This document shows positions 14,451 to 26,804 of a DNA stretch of 64,000 bases, in pieces. Both the position numbers and the translations under genes were made by a program. Under the pieces are notes generated by a model that ran no database searches, was not told where the DNA came from, and saw only the letters and a list, made by a program, of their open reading frames with translations. The stretch's first letter is position 1, and every line of letters begins with the position of its first letter. Source of the DNA: Lotus japonicus (lineage: Eukaryota; Streptophyta; Magnoliopsida; Fabales; Fabaceae); NCBI RefSeq assembly GCF_012489685.1, contig NC_080046.1:64805984-64869983 (forward strand), given 5' to 3'.

Positions 14451-16150
14451 CTACTCTGTTTTGCCAGGCTTTCTCTTCATTCGGCTAAAAGGCCCAACCG
14501 TTCGATCCATAAGATACATGTAAATGACCTGGCTCCAAGATTTATAGGATGCTAACTCATCATAGTACTCTGGAGCAATCTCCTTCACCTTGTGAAGCTT
14601 GTTTCCAGGAATTCTAGGAAAATCATGGTGTTCATTGTGGTAGCCCACATGCCATGTAACAAGATTCAAAGGTCCATAGTATGAATATGTCTCTTGGTCA
14701 GGATTGAAGACATAATGCTCTGAAATGAAGTGACCAGCCATTGGATGCATCCCTCCACCAACAAATGTGGAGAGTATGAGATAGGCAAGGGATTTCCATC
14801 CCCAGAAATAAACCATGGCCACGTCAAGTGCTATCTGAACAGAAAAGTTGATGAATTCCCAGATACCAGGAGGCTTTGGTTTGAGAAACAGTGGTCTAAA
14901 GGCATAAAAGAAGAGCTGTAAAAAGACCCATATGGTTTTTGCGAAAACATTTGTCACGACATGTGCTTCGGCGAGGCTAGGGATATCCATATCAATACCA
15001 TCTACACCTTGGAAGCGGTGGTGCTCCAAGTGATACTTTTGGAAAGTTACAGACATGGGCACACCTATGGGGAGGTTAGCAAAAATACCGAGCCAACGGT
15101 TTAAGGCCGGAGTTGAGAAGGCTAGGTTGTGACTGAGCTCATGGATAGCCAAGAAGAGATTGTGGTTGAGAAATGAGCCAAAAAAATAGGCTACTAGTAG
15201 TATCTTCAGCCAGCCTGCATCCTGAAGTAGAGTAGCAGTACCAAGCTGAAGCAAAACAACTCCACTAATCTGTAACAACACAATTTCAAAGATCATTAAC
15301 ACACCCTATATAGGAGTAACAGATTTCTAGAAACTTGCACATCCACATAAAATGCATTTCCCATCCCTATCCTAATCTACTTCATTATCATGTACAAATC
15401 TTTGGGAAAAAATAGCAGTTTATAATAAAACTATAAAACCATATAATATATTGCAGCTATTATTCCAAACCAGGTATGACAAAAAGAATGGGCCTTTAAT
15501 TTAGCAAGACCCTAGTGCGTGTTTGGATCAGCGTTGTTAAAGTTGATTTTGGATAAAATCGGTCATGGTAAAAGTGAGTTGAAAGTAAAGTGATTTATAT
15601 TTGAATACATATCGGAAAAGTGATTTCTATAGGATAATGTTATGAAATACAGGTATAAAACCTCAAAATTGATTATGTCTAAGACAGAAGCTACTTCTCT
15701 CTAGCTTGTCAGCAAAATTGACATAAATCAATTCTGTAAGTGATTGTCAAACATTTATATAACCCACCTAAAAGTGTCCTGGTTCATGAGAATTGATTCT
15801 AAAGAAAGACAAGTAAAGAATGTAAAGGCAAATAAATATCCAAATAGCCACAATGCCACACAACCTAAGCAACATGTAATGTATAATAACATGAACAATG
15901 AAGAACGAGAATGCCAACCCAACCCAGAAGCCATAAACAGGTGCAAGATTGAAGGAATGAGAGAAAAATGCAAGAAGAAAGAAACCTTGAAGAATGCGGA
16001 GTGGTCAGGGCCGAAGAGTTGCTTGATTTGAGGGTATTTGGAGAGGATCTGACGGCGTCGTGAGGCGTGAGGTTCATCGGTGTAGGACCAGAAGAAGTCC
16101 CCAGCCATGACGACCCCTTCACGATCTTCTCCTCCTCCGCCTCTACCCAT
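14451..16150 (-). CDS. DES1: Sphingolipid delta(4)-desaturase (DES1-like)
   Basis: This ER-membrane di-iron enzyme inserts a delta-4 double bond into the long-chain base of (dihydro)ceramides. Two exons, 15986-16150 and 14451-15269, make 327 residues, the usual plant length. The three histidine boxes are present: HELSH (98-102), HLEHH (135-139) and HNEHH (266-270), with hydrophobic segments between them. The N-terminus carries the family motif [15 protein letters not shown]. The start is the first ATG of the exon; a second in-frame methionine (residue 15) lies just before that motif and could also serve. The long open frame into the intron (MLMIFEI...) is not real: a clean acceptor follows TTGTTACAG, and codon AAG joins ATT in phase. 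The 5' leader has a (CT)12 repeat. Intron 1 holds a degraded 'GTGTTTGGAT'-type repeat near 15524-15770. Confidence 0.95.
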
Positions 16151-16152
16151 TT

Positions 16153-16176
16153 TCTCTCTCTCTCTCTCTCTCTCTC
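16153..16176. repeat. (CT)12 microsatellite in the DES1 5' leader
   Basis: A pure CT run starts two bases upstream of the desaturase ATG; on the coding strand it reads GA. Purine repeats this close to a start codon are common in plant leaders. Confidence 0.9.
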
Positions 16177-18040
16177 ACATCACAATGTGCATTGCAATGA
16201 AGAATGTTATATTAATACAGAGATTGAGATTTGAAATGCCTAACAATAGAAGACAATCCAACCCTCACTCTCTCTTACTGGTCATGATTTGTTTGTCCCC
16301 AACATCACAGCCTGGCCCTGGATATAGCAAACAGAATCTATTTTTAATGGTTGAAAAATATCTTTAACCTTTTTTTACTCTGGTAATTCTTTTTAATCTG
16401 TGACAAAAATATAAATATCTTGAGTGATATGGCAATGCACATACATTAGGAAAATGAGGACAAATATGTAAACTCATGTTAGCTTAACCATGATGTAAAA
16501 AATCCAAAGGTCCTACAAGAGGCCTTGAAAATCCAAAATTAGTGTAGAGACCAATTGATTTTTGAGTGGAGGTGACTTTTATCTACCTTTTCAAACAACG
16601 CTCACATATTAACAACTCAATTGGTTTTGTTGAAGTTGCAAACTGTGTGACTATTAGGGAAGCCCAAAGCATGGCTCCAACGGCTCCATAAGAGGTTAAT
16701 GTGACATTTATGAGAACATGGAGAGAAGAGGAAATCTTCTACGGATCTCAAACAAGCAGGCAAGCAGCAAAAAGAAGACGACGGGAGGAGTGAAAGATGA
16801 CGGTGGATGCGGTGACGAGTTGAAATCCAAAGGTGGAAAATGGAGATTATGGAATGACAAAGCATGAGGTCCTAGTGGAAGAGGATCCCCTAATTCTTAA
16901 CTTGTATTCTTTTGCTGCCGTCTACCGATATCTTTAAAAATAAAATAGGAAAAGTATACTCTTACCACTTGAGCAATCTACTATTTAAAATGTAAAAAAG
17001 TGGATTGTAAATTATAAAAACTTATTATGAAAGAAAGCATGACAAATTAAGACAAATGTATGAAATGTCTTCACTTTTTTGAATGTGTACAGCTAATTTC
17101 CCTAAGATTCCAATCATTAATTATAAAGTTAAAAGTTAAAATTGAAAAATATTATAAATTATAGTAGACGTAAAAGTATATGACTAGCCTCAACCAACAT
17201 AACTCATTCAACAAAAATAAGTCTCCAGTCTCCACGTAATTTATATGCACTAATATGTGACAGTGATACGCAATAGAATTCTGCACAGATATATCTAATC
17301 ACTTATTTTCTAAAATTTCTCACTTTATGCTGCAAAATAATGAGATGTATGCATTAAGAAAACAAATTACACTGCCCGTGCATGTATATCATTGTCTTTC
17401 AATTAACCAGTTGTGATTCACACACCTAATTCACCCACTTTAGATGAGTCGAAACTCACTACAAGTACATTTGCTGTTTTTAAAACTGCAGGTAGTTAAC
17501 GGTGAAGTACTGTAGTGTGTATTTTGATATCAGTATAGTTAATGTAAAAACATTTTCATCGCATCCGCAACAAGAGTTTCATTTACTTTTTGCCTATCCA
17601 TTGGCATGGACGGGGAGTACTGAGGGTGTTTCTGAACTCGAAAGATTCGCATTTTCAATTATCAGAGAGGCACAGAATATGCAAACCTCTTCTTAATAAG
17701 TAATTTAATCTGTACAGGATATACACATGAGCTACATACAATTTACCATCTCAACTTAACTAACAGACAATAGTAAACTTAGGGCCGCTGGATACTTCAC
17801 GAAGACCAGGGAAGCAAGCACTGCAACTCTAAATAACATGTTGGTTCCACGATGAAATGTTATAGGTTAGAAGCTTTGTCTTAGCTTCTCAGTTCTCAGT
17901 AAGTGTGCGTTGGATTCTGTGCAAATCGTGAAACCAAACATGCACTAAATTTACCGAATCACAAGTTTATGTGACTAAATTGAAGACTACTACCCATCCA
18001 AGATCACACCAGAACAGCAAAATGTGTCTGTCGCAATCAC
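16177..18040. other. Intergenic region between DES1 and AIRP2-like gene
   Basis: AT-rich spacer. Short open frames near 16620-16865 and 17502-17700 have no family resemblance. It should hold the DES1 promoter (left) and the 3' UTR of the RING gene (right). Confidence 0.4.
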
Positions 18041-19597
18041 TTATCTTAGGTGAGAGTCATATGTATCAAAAAGGGAATCTGGAATGATCAGAGGCAACTT
18101 ATCTATGTACATGAAAAGTCTTCTAATATTCTCCCTTGTCACTGTTGCCATGTCTACCACATCCCTACTATCAGTTAATACCCACAGATCACCTGAGTTC
18201 ACACTCTCAAGACTGTCTCGGCAAAAGGGGCATGACTGTGATCTTGTTCTCCTGCAAAACATGTCAAGTTACAAATAGCTTTCAACTAAACAGGCGAACA
18301 CAATTTCATATACTGAGACATGGTGCAGGAATAATGAGAACACCAAACAATACATCAGATATATCATACAAGTTAAATTAGAATCATATAACAATCATAA
18401 AGCCTAAAAAGCCTAAAAAGCAACCTTCATAGTCTAATCTTTATAGCGTATACTTCTGATCAATTCTAATTAAACCATTAAGTTCCAATTAAAGCATTAA
18501 TCTACAAATAAACCCTGATGCCAACAAGTATGCTTGGCAAGTTCACAGAATCCAAAAAGATTATTAGCTTATCCGAAGCTATTGTCCTATTCTCATAAGC
18601 AAGTAACAATGTGAATATTTTCTTTCAACTCGCTTTGGCTGAGAAATCTAGTTCTAGAATCTGGTTGGATATCCCATAATAGTTCCACAAGAAAAATAGC
18701 AACATATTTATACTTCTCTGATCATTGCAATACAATACTGGTACAGCATAAGAAGCTGTTTCATTTCTCCAAGTTAATAAGAGCCCTTATTGTTACTCCT
18801 TCCTCATGTCTAAATAGCAATGATCACCACTAGACCACACAATTCAAAACTACTGACCTAGATATGTAGGGAACAAAATCACATCAAATATTACCCACAG
18901 TCCCACACAATATATTATTTTATGTCTTATAAATACAACTTGAATGATTGTTGAATAATCTTTTAAGGGGAGCCTTGATGCAGCAGTTGGAGTTGCTGCT
19001 GAGTGCTGAGTGACTGGGGGTCATAAGTTCATGTCATTGAATCGGCCTCTTGCAAAAATGCAAGTAAGGCTGCCTACAATAGATCCACAATAGGTCCAAC
19101 CCTTCCCTGGACTGCACCATGGTGGGAGCTTTATAACAGCTGGCTGTCCTTATTTTCCTACTTATGTTTGTAATGATTCATTATTAGTAATTAGATAATC
19201 TTTGAGCACTTGATCATTCTTGAAAAATGGAGTTAGGTGAGTAGTAAACATAATCATTCGTGCATTTCCCTCACCATAGTCCCTATATAATAATTTTCAG
19301 GGGGGGAAGTACTTTGAAAGCAGCATTCATATAATGCAAGTATATTATTGTACATATATCAGTGTCAGATCCGGACACATGATAAGGACCTATCGAAACC
19401 AGGTCATTTATGGTGAGACTGATAACCGCTGCACAGCCTGCACTACTTGCAAAATCACTCATAAATCATAACAGAATGCCTCTTACTTTACATGGTTATG
19501 AACAATTATGATTCAACCAAACTGAGCCAATCAGAACCTATGAAAACCCAAAAATCTCATACTTCCTAATTTCAACAAGTCATGATTATAAAATAAG

Positions 19598-19667
<70 letters not shown>

Positions 19668-21532
19668 AAAGTACCATTCATGGTAACATTTCAGGCACAT
19701 GGCGTGGTTGCAGTCTGGCAAAACAATCTTACTATTCATTTCCATGCATATTCCACATTCTTCTTCTCTTTCAATGTCTATGTCTGAAGACTGTCTATCC
19801 TCCTCATCATCTCTTCTTCGATACCTTTCCATGCAAACAGCCTTCTGTTTTTTATCCTCTGTATCAGTGACACCCTTTTGAAGTTGCAATAAAGAGGGAT
19901 ATATGAACCCTGAACAATACAGAAATTCAGTACATTAGCAATTCACATAGACTAAATGCAAACTAATTTATTATAATAAAAAAAGGAAGATAAGGAAGAT
20001 ATACCATAGAATTCCCTAATACTTGCTTTTCTTTCATGGACAGACATGGTAGTTGTCCCGTCCACATACACCTGCAGCATGAGGGAAATTTTGACACCTT
20101 GACAAAATTTCTCAGTTCAAAATGAACATTCAAAAACCAAAACGCCTTACCTTGTAAATTAGGATTCTCAACAGTCCAAGAGCTCCGGCAAGATTGCAGT
20201 CTGTCCATTGCACCAAAAAAAGAAACAGGCGTGCTGCTGGACTGTATGACATTCTCATCTGAAGGCACGCACCATCATATTCCCTCGGAAAATCCGAGGC
20301 CCTGCACACCCAATTGCATGATGATTGATACTCATATACTGATATAAGTAATGAGAATGGCTGAGACAAGGAAGAAAAGATATCATTCCAAAGACTTAAA
20401 TCATTTCCAGTTTTCAATGTTTAGAAAGAACACCATTCAGAACTTAAGCCTGTTATGTCTGAAACTTCTATAGACAAATTTCACTAAGGGCTCATAATAC
20501 CATCTTAGAATTCCAGTTAGGTCTAACTCTACCTCAAAACTAGCTCAAATATGAGGATTGCTCGACTCTAGATAAGGACTTATTTAGCCATATCACACTG
20601 GCCAATGTTGGACTTTAAAAAGACACAACAAAACAAACAACTCATTTGGGGGGGGGGGGGGGGGGGGGGGACTAGGCAGCCTGTGTCACCGTAGCTGGGA
20701 CATATAGAGCACGTTTGGATACACACCAAAGAGCACTTATTGGAGCTTCTATGCTAGAAAAAGCACTAATAAGCTCCAATAGGCAATAGCCAATAAGTAC
20801 TTTTTGGGCCAATCCAAATTGGCTCATAATGCATTGCACATCAAAGATCAGGAAACAACAAATTGGTATCAAAATCATCATGCAGTAGTTGCTAGTAAGC
20901 CAAATCACTTAGGGGATCATTACCCTACCAGAAAAGGTGATAAGAGAAGAAAAAATACTGTCACCATACCGACAAAACAAATTTTCAGATAAATGAAATT
21001 ACAAAAATAACAACAAAAAACCAAGAGATAGACTGAGATGTATATAGATGTCACTACTATTAAAAAAACAAAACATGAGGGAGGTGGAAGCCAGAGGAAA
21101 AACTTCGCCAAACTTTCCACAGTATGTTTGCTGCTGGTTTCTATAAGTATCAAATTATCCCCAACCGGACATAGAGACAGAGAAAGATAAGGCACAGTAA
21201 CTGGAGTGGATAATCACAAAACAGAAAACTAATGAAACCATGAATTTGCAATGAATTAAATACACCATATTTATGAAATAAATTTGATGGTTGACTTAAC
21301 TAGAAAAAAATCATTAGCTGTTGAAGCTAAACCCCAGAAAATAATTCTCAAACCAAAATAATCTAACTCATGATCAAAATAGATAAAAAAAAAAAAAGGG
21401 TATCTAAAATTGTAAACAAAATAAAATAAAAAGTTTAAAGGGTAAAGAAAGAAGGTGACTAACTTACAGGGTATTGGCATGGTGGATATCAGCTTCAAGA
21501 AGTTTGAGGGATTCCTTGAAAGACCTTCCCAT
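18041..21532 (-). CDS. AIRP2: RING-type E3 ubiquitin ligase, AIRP2-like
   Basis: Five exons, 21468-21532, 20151-20301, 20005-20071, 19675-19909 and 18041-18251, join in frame to 242 residues. The N-terminal domain begins MGRSFKESLKLLEADI and contains EYDGACLQMRMSYSPAA and the segment QWTDCNLAGALGLLRILIYK, typical of the Arabidopsis AIRP2 family, which promotes ABA and drought responses. The C3HC4 RING is complete: C146, C149 (CGIC), C161, H163, C166, C169, C180, C183 (CPFC). Tryptophan 173 is split by intron 4 (TG|G). The C-terminus LFMYIDKLPL is also family-typical. Intron 4 carries an Au-like SINE and a (TG)n(AG)n repeat beginning about 10 bp after the exon 4 donor; intron 1 carries a G23 run and a MITE-like sequence. 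All zinc ligands are intact. Confidence 0.95.
18967..19157 (+). mobile_element. Au-like SINE in intron 4 of the RING gene
   Basis: It starts GGGGAGCCTTGATGCAG, has a tRNA-like region with GGGGGTCATAAGTTCATG (degenerate A/B boxes), and ends CTGGACTGCACC...GTGGGAGCTTTATAACAGCTGGCTGTCC followed by a T-rich tail. This 3' half matches the conserved end of plant Au SINEs. Imperfect flanking repeats (ATAATCTTTTAAG at the left, ATAATCTTTGAG near 19195) may be the target-site duplication. Confidence 0.7.
19601..19664. repeat. (TG)17(AG)15 compound microsatellite
   Basis: TG runs 19601-19634 and AG runs 19635-19664, uninterrupted. On the coding (minus) strand it reads (CT)n(CA)n and begins about 10 bp inside intron 4, just after the exon 4 donor. 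It should be highly polymorphic. Confidence 0.95.
20648..20670. repeat. G23 homopolymer
   Basis: There are 23 consecutive G on the plus strand inside intron 1 of the RING gene. Runs this long are rare in plant nuclear DNA and prone to length error in sequencing. Confidence 0.9.
20700..20825. mobile_element. MITE-like inverted repeat in RING-gene intron 1
   Basis: The ends GCACGTTTGGAT and ATCCAAATTGGCTC are roughly inverted, and inside are the inverted pieces TTATTGGAGCTT and AAGCTCCAATAGG. The pattern fits a small non-autonomous hAT- or Harbinger-type element. The boundaries are approximate. Confidence 0.45.
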
Positions 21533-22595
21533 GGAAGAAGAAGAAGAAGAAGCTATGTACATAATAATACTAGTAGTTTCTCTCTAACTCGGAGTCTCAA
21601 ACGACAAAACTTTTCAATCAAAAACCAAACAACAATCTAAAACCCACAACAAAGTTTGATACTTTTTTGTCTCTGTGTTATGAAATAGCAGGTTCCGCCT
21701 CTTCCTGTCACGCACTGAGTCTCTTCTTCAACGCCATGACCCTACACCAGAACTTTGGGGTGGACACGTGTCGCCACGCCATGAAATATGATCATTTTTA
21801 TTTTTATTTTAATATTTTAGTGAAGTTAGTAGATGAATATTTAATATTTATTCATATTTAAAGAGAGGCTTATCCTATCCAGATTTTAGGCTTTTGTTTT
21901 TGGTAGCTTTCCCTTCACGCACCGCTGATGGTGACTCTTTCTCTTTGCCACTCATCATATCTATTTTAGTGCCAATTTTCAATTTTTCCTTCCCTTCTTC
22001 TTGTTTTACTTTTCTACTTTTGTTTTTCTTTTGATATGAGTCATTGCATCATATATAATAATGAGGGATAGTGTGGTTAACTAAAGTCATCCTCCAAGTG
22101 ATAACTCCATAATAATAACTTCATATGTAGTAGTAGGTAAACATTATGCTTTTATTAAATCAATGTTGGTTATCATTACTTATCTTTGAAAAATAGTTAG
22201 GGGATTTCTAGTTGGATAAAGTTAGGTTTGATATGGTTAAATTTTATAGAATTAAGTTGAAAATAGACAACTTGTGTTTTGGAAGTGATATTAAAAAGTA
22301 AGTTTTAAAAATGAACATTTCTTAGAATAAAGTGAAATCACAAAATTAATAAAATTAGTATAAGATGATAGATATAGATAGTATCAAGTTGTTGTCTCAA
22401 TATAGGAAATCTTGTAAAATAGCACTTAACATACTTTGATTTAACTTTTCAAAAATAAATACTTTGATTTAACGAAAAAAATATTAATAATCATATTTTT
22501 TTAAACACATTTGTTAAGTTTGAAACACACTTGTATTTAGCATTGGCTTAACCCGGAGATCAAGTGGTTGAAATATAATTGGTTTGGGTTGAGAA
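21533..22595. other. 5' flank of RING gene and AT-rich spacer
   Basis: Promoter and leader of the RING gene lie at the left end (from 21533). The rest is AT-rich with no recognised feature. Confidence 0.4.
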
Positions 22596-22599
22596 GCTA

Positions 22600-22984
22600 G
22601 TTATGGAGATGTGCATGTTGGAAACTTTGAACTCATTGTTGGTTGAGTTGTGGGCTATTAACCCAGTTTTGGAGTTAATTTTAAAAGATGCTAATTCTCG
22701 AGGGATCTTCGATTGACTCTCTTAAAGTTCCTGAGTTGATTATGGTAAGTGTTGTGTTAGTCAGCCTTTATATGGAGCTGGTTGTTAGCATTTGTTATGT
22801 TATGTCATTTCCTATGTCGAGATTAATTTCTAAAGAAGTCATTTTGATGGTTGATTATTTAGCTAAACCCACTCATGTGTTTAATTTTGATGTACATTTA
22901 TTTCACCCCCTTATGAAGTATCATAGTTTACTCATTTCAGACAACTACGAGGCTGTGAGGTCTAAGAATGTCACCGATTTATAA
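22600..22984 (+). pseudogene. Decayed LINE-type RNase H fragment
   Basis: One frame near 22636 reads LLVELWAINPVLELIL, like the (A)ELWA...GLEL core of the RNase H domain of plant LINEs. Another frame reads VDYLAKPTHVFNFDVHLFH then LLISDNYEAV, like the end of the same domain (ADxLAK...). Frame changes and stops separate them, so this is a dead fragment. No poly(A) or target-site duplication was found. Confidence 0.55.
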
Positions 22985-23033
22985 CCCGGGTTTTATAACA
23001 CACGTTTATTTAACATAAAAACGAACATACAAA

Positions 23034-23703
23034 ATGGATCATTTTGTTAGACTTTTGTACATAAAAAAATATATATGCAAAGAATATATTCATTAAGCAC
23101 AAGGGGTGTTAACCCATATACAAGAGGAGGAGAAAAGAAAAGAGAAAAAAAATACAGGAAGGAAAGGTATTAGACTTTTGTACATGCATAGTGTACTTTC
23201 TAGAAAAGTAAAGTAGTGCACTTTTTTTTTTGTTAATTACACAACTAGTATGAATCACCACTTAAAGTGGCTATACCTAATTTATTATTAATTTTTATGT
23301 TTTGAAATCGCGGGTGAGCAATTTTACTTTCTTTGTTAGCGACGGCAAGAATTCCGCCACAAAGTTCTAGTATATAATATAAAGGAATTAATGACGCAAT
23401 GTGAAGAGAGAATTTTCTGTCACAAGCTATATTCCAACGCTAACTTACTTGCGATGGAAACATTGCATGACAAAATTCCACCGCCAATTTAATACATATC
23501 ATCCACTAGGATTTTGTGACGGCATAAGTTTCGTCGCAAGTTAGTTCGTCTCAAAATACTTTGCGATGGAAAAATTCTTTCCATCACTAATTCCTTTTAT
23601 ATTATAGACTAGGATTTTGTAACGGATCTTTCTCCGTCACTAATAAAAAAAGTAAAAGAATTGAGAAAAGGGTCTAGAAACTTGCAGTGGTCATTTCAAA
23701 ACA

Positions 23704-23741
<38 letters not shown>

Positions 23742-23845
23742 GCAATTTATACTAGTTGTGTAATTAAAAAATAAAGCGCAATACTTTGGTAAAATTTTCA
23801 AACAAGTACACTATGCATGCATGTATAAGAGTCCATAAAAATGAT
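23034..23845. mobile_element. Non-autonomous DNA transposon with long inverted ends
   Basis: The two halves are inverted copies. TTTTGTACATGCATAGTGTA on the left mirrors TACACTATGCATGCATGTATA on the right; ATTACACAACTAGTAT mirrors ATACTAGTTGTGTAAT; TTCTAGTATATAATATAAAG mirrors the 23585-23618 segment. The centre is rich in GCGACGGAAA-like motifs, in the style of CACTA-type subterminal repeats. A (TAA)n repeat (about 23706-23741) sits in the right arm. A 107 bp retroposon tail is nested in the left end. Exact ends are uncertain. Confidence 0.6.
23063..23169 (-). mobile_element. Short LINE 3'-end insertion with 16 bp target-site duplication
   Basis: The direct repeat TTAGACTTTTGTACAT occurs at 23047-23062 and 23170-23185, precisely flanking 107 bp. 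The insert contains TTAAGCACAAGGGGTG followed by TTAACCC, matching (inverted) the LINE tails at 32.7 and 43.4 kb in this window. Oddly, the expected T-run at its left edge is a short A-run. Confidence 0.7.
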
Positions 23846-23847
23846 AT

Positions 23848-24454
23848 TTAAACACCCTAATAATAATAAATAATTTAGAACATCTCTCATTTGATGCAAT
23901 CATCATTTGGTGCAATTAGAGAAGCCGATGTCACCTAACTCTTATACTTAAACACCCTAATAAAGTAATAACAATAAATATCTAAGAATACCCCTCGTTG
24001 GATGCAATCAGAGAAGTTGCTTCTTGTGATTAATTCCTTGAGTCATTTGATCTATGCATATACTCTCGGTGTCTAAAGATGTTTAAGTGTTCTAGTTATG
24101 AGAACTCAAAGTCCATTTTGTTAAGTTGCTTCTTGTGAAACAGAAAAAAAAGTGGATCAGTATGGTGTTATTTTCCCGTTTTATCCCATGAACGAAATGG
24201 AGCGAAAGTTGTGGAAACACAATGAATCTCATGAAAGAGTCACATCGCTAAGCACGAGCCACGAGCACGTAATATATACAAGAGGAAAAACACACTTTTG
24301 TTTCTGGCACCGTGGTACCCTGTTCATCAGCAACAAACAAACATCATCGTGTAAGCACAATCCGTAGTATCTATCTCACAATATTAGATTCATTGACAAA
24401 ACAGGTGACATAAAATAATACAAAAACATGTCCATAGAGCATTTATCACTACTG
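23848..24454. other. Spacer with an imperfect ~100 bp direct duplication
   Basis: AAACACCCTAATAATAATAA (about 23850) and AAACACCCTAATAAAGTAAT (about 23950) each precede a GATGCAATCA...GAGAAG motif, a diverged tandem duplication of about 100 bp. The rest, up to the CBSX5 stop codon, shows no gene and should include its 3' UTR. Confidence 0.45.
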
Positions 24455-26687
24455 TTAGCACATTGATTTCAGCTGTTCCCTGAAAATTTTCAACATATTT
24501 TCAAACGTAACAATCCCCATCAAGGTCCCATCCTCTTCCACAACCCACGCGTAACTCACCCTGTGTGCAAGTGCCTGAATCATCACCGCCACCAACGAGC
24601 TCCACGGATAGCAAACAGTTACAGTCGCCTCCGTTCTCCTCGCCCCCCTCGCCGCCGAGGACTTCCAGCTCTTCCCGGAGCTGCCAAAGTCCTCATCCGA
24701 CGAAGAAGACGTTGAAGAAAACGACGGCCAAGAAGGTAGCACAACCCCACTTTCATCGCCACCAAGCAACAACTCCACAGCCGCACCTAGATTCTGTTCC
24801 TCGAGTCTCTCTTTCACCAGCTGGACCATGTCCTCCGGCGGGGAACCACAGTCTATGTAGGCCATGAGGTCACCGGCGGAGAGAGTGGCAATGGCGGGGG
24901 CGACGGCCTCGTCGCAGGAGTTTAGCATGGAAGGGGAGATTTCACCGACGAGCTTCCCCTGCGGGTCGACAATGGCGACGGAGGATTGGTGGAGGAGGGA
25001 GGCGGTGAGAAGGTTCAGAGCAGAGGAAGCAGGGTCGTCGTAGCTGACGGCGAAGATGTTCTGTGTGTCGATGACGTTGAGGGTGTTGATGGGGCTTGCT
25101 GGTGTTGGGGAGAACACTCCGATTGAGTTGATGAGGAAGCGAATCACGTCCTCTTGTGTGAGCCAACAGTAGGTGCGGTTTTTGTTGTGCAGGGTTCTTG
25201 ACCACTCCAAAGATTCAACCTCTTTTCTCCTTGTCCTGTTCTCTTTGTGTATGGGTATCACCAGATTGTGCACCCCTTCATACATAGCATCGATTCCCTC
25301 CAATAAGCTGCAATCAAATTAAACACATCAAACAAACTGCATGTTTCCAAGTCAAAATTAATTTTTGAGTTAAGTTTTCAAGTTACTTCTTCCAAAATCA
25401 ATTATTAACACTCAAAACTTCAATTTGGGGGGAGGAGGTGAGGTTCCTCTTGCTGCAGTTCTTTTTGTGAACTCGGATGTTTTGACTTCTTTGCCACGTG
25501 ATTGACTAATGCAATGCATTGACGAATCACTTAAAAAAATTTATAACACTCAAAATTATTTTAGGTGATTTCAAGTATCCTTATGTAACTATAGACTCAT
25601 ATATGAGGCCGGCTTAGAACATCATAGTAGAATTGTGTATAATGGACAAAAAGCACCTCTCAGCATAGAATCACTCCTACTTCGAAGTAGGATAGGAGGT
25701 TTTTCGTCCATTAATTGAGATTTTACTACATAATTTTACTAAATGCAAGAGTTCGAATCTTCAATCAATGAGAGATGACTCAAAATGTGGTTGTTTATGT
25801 CTACCTAAGTTGGCGTGTAATGAAATATGTTTGTTATTGTACACATTTATAAAATTGATTTTGTAATATCATATATAGAATCTCACAATAGAAGCTAATC
25901 TCTCTAACTTTTAACTAAATCAATTACTCTTTCTTAAACTAAGTTTGTGCATTTGAGTTGTAGAATTGATTCTAGCAAAATTAAATTTCCTATAGTAATA
26001 ATTACTAATTAACAAGGTTAAAATAACAAATTCCCATTCCCATTAATTTTGCACGTTACAAGCTTTAATATGGCAGTTTGCTTCCATGTTTTAATTGGTC
26101 AAAGGTCAAAAAAATCACCTTAAAAAATTATCGTAGATATTAATTTATTTTTTCCCAATTTATGGAGTCAAACTGAATTTAAAGCCACACAAAAGTCACG
26201 GAATTAACAGAGCCACACACATACACACGAGACACGCGTGACCCTCCTCTCGCATAATGGATGGAATATTCTACAAACAATTAAGAGAGATGCGGAAACC
26301 AACCAACCTGGCATTGGGTTGTAGGTGGCGGAGGAGGGCGGCGGAATGGTCAGGGAGGAGAACGGAGACGGGGGAGCACAGGGCGGCGGAAGGGGAAGCG
26401 AGGTTGAGGGGTTTGCAAAGGAAGCAGATGATGTCGACCATGCAAACCTTACCGATGCATATGCAATCCTTATCCTCCTGTTTGTCTTCGTCAGATTGTA
26501 ATTTGTTGATGTTGTTGGTGAGGGAATGGTGGCAGTTCCAGACGCTGAGGTGGTGGGTGTCTCCGGCGGTTCTCTTTAAGGCGGAGAGGGCGTCGGCGAC
26601 GGTGTCGGTGAGACGAAGGGACCTGAGCGCGGGTTTGCCAAGACAGAGATCGGAAACCTCATAACCTGATAACAATTTAACTGCCAT
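24455..26687 (-). CDS. CBSX5: CBS-domain protein, CBSX5-like
   Basis: Two exons, 26308-26687 and 24455-25307, encode 410 residues. CBS domains bind adenosine-type ligands and regulate partner proteins; this plant-specific group is poorly characterised. The N-terminus MAVKLLSGYEVSDLCLGKPA and the arrangement of a CBS region (VSVWNC-like HLSVWNC, then VCMVDIICFLC), a central region (VAIVDPQGKLVGEIS) and a final CBS motif (AWVVEEDGTLMGIVTFENML) fit CBSX5/CBSX6. A serine-rich linker (SFSSTSSSSDEDFGSS) lies before the last CBS unit. The start is the ATG of MAVKLL; the longer frame upstream is 5' leader. Exon 2 does not start with a methionine: codon AG|C is split by the 1 kb intron. The coding exons are GC-rich against AT-rich flanks, which produces long false open frames. 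Confidence 0.93.
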
Positions 26688-26804
26688 ACACAGAGGGATT
26701 TCAATTTCAATTTCAATTGCAATGTTGATTACGAATGGGAGAGGAGAAGAAGAAGAAGAATCAGAATGTTGTTGAGATTGAGAGAGAAACGGAAGGAGAA
26801 AAGA

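Noticed and set aside
15270..15302. Desaturase start at MLMIFEI (15302)
   Set aside because: These codons are intron; a proper acceptor precedes ATT at 15269, and exon 1 (15986-16150) supplies the conserved N-terminus in phase.
24565..25205. Long Pro/Ser-rich and His/Arg-rich frames overlapping CBSX5 exon 2
   Set aside because: Shadows caused by the GC-rich coding exon; the CBS frame carries the recognisable domains.
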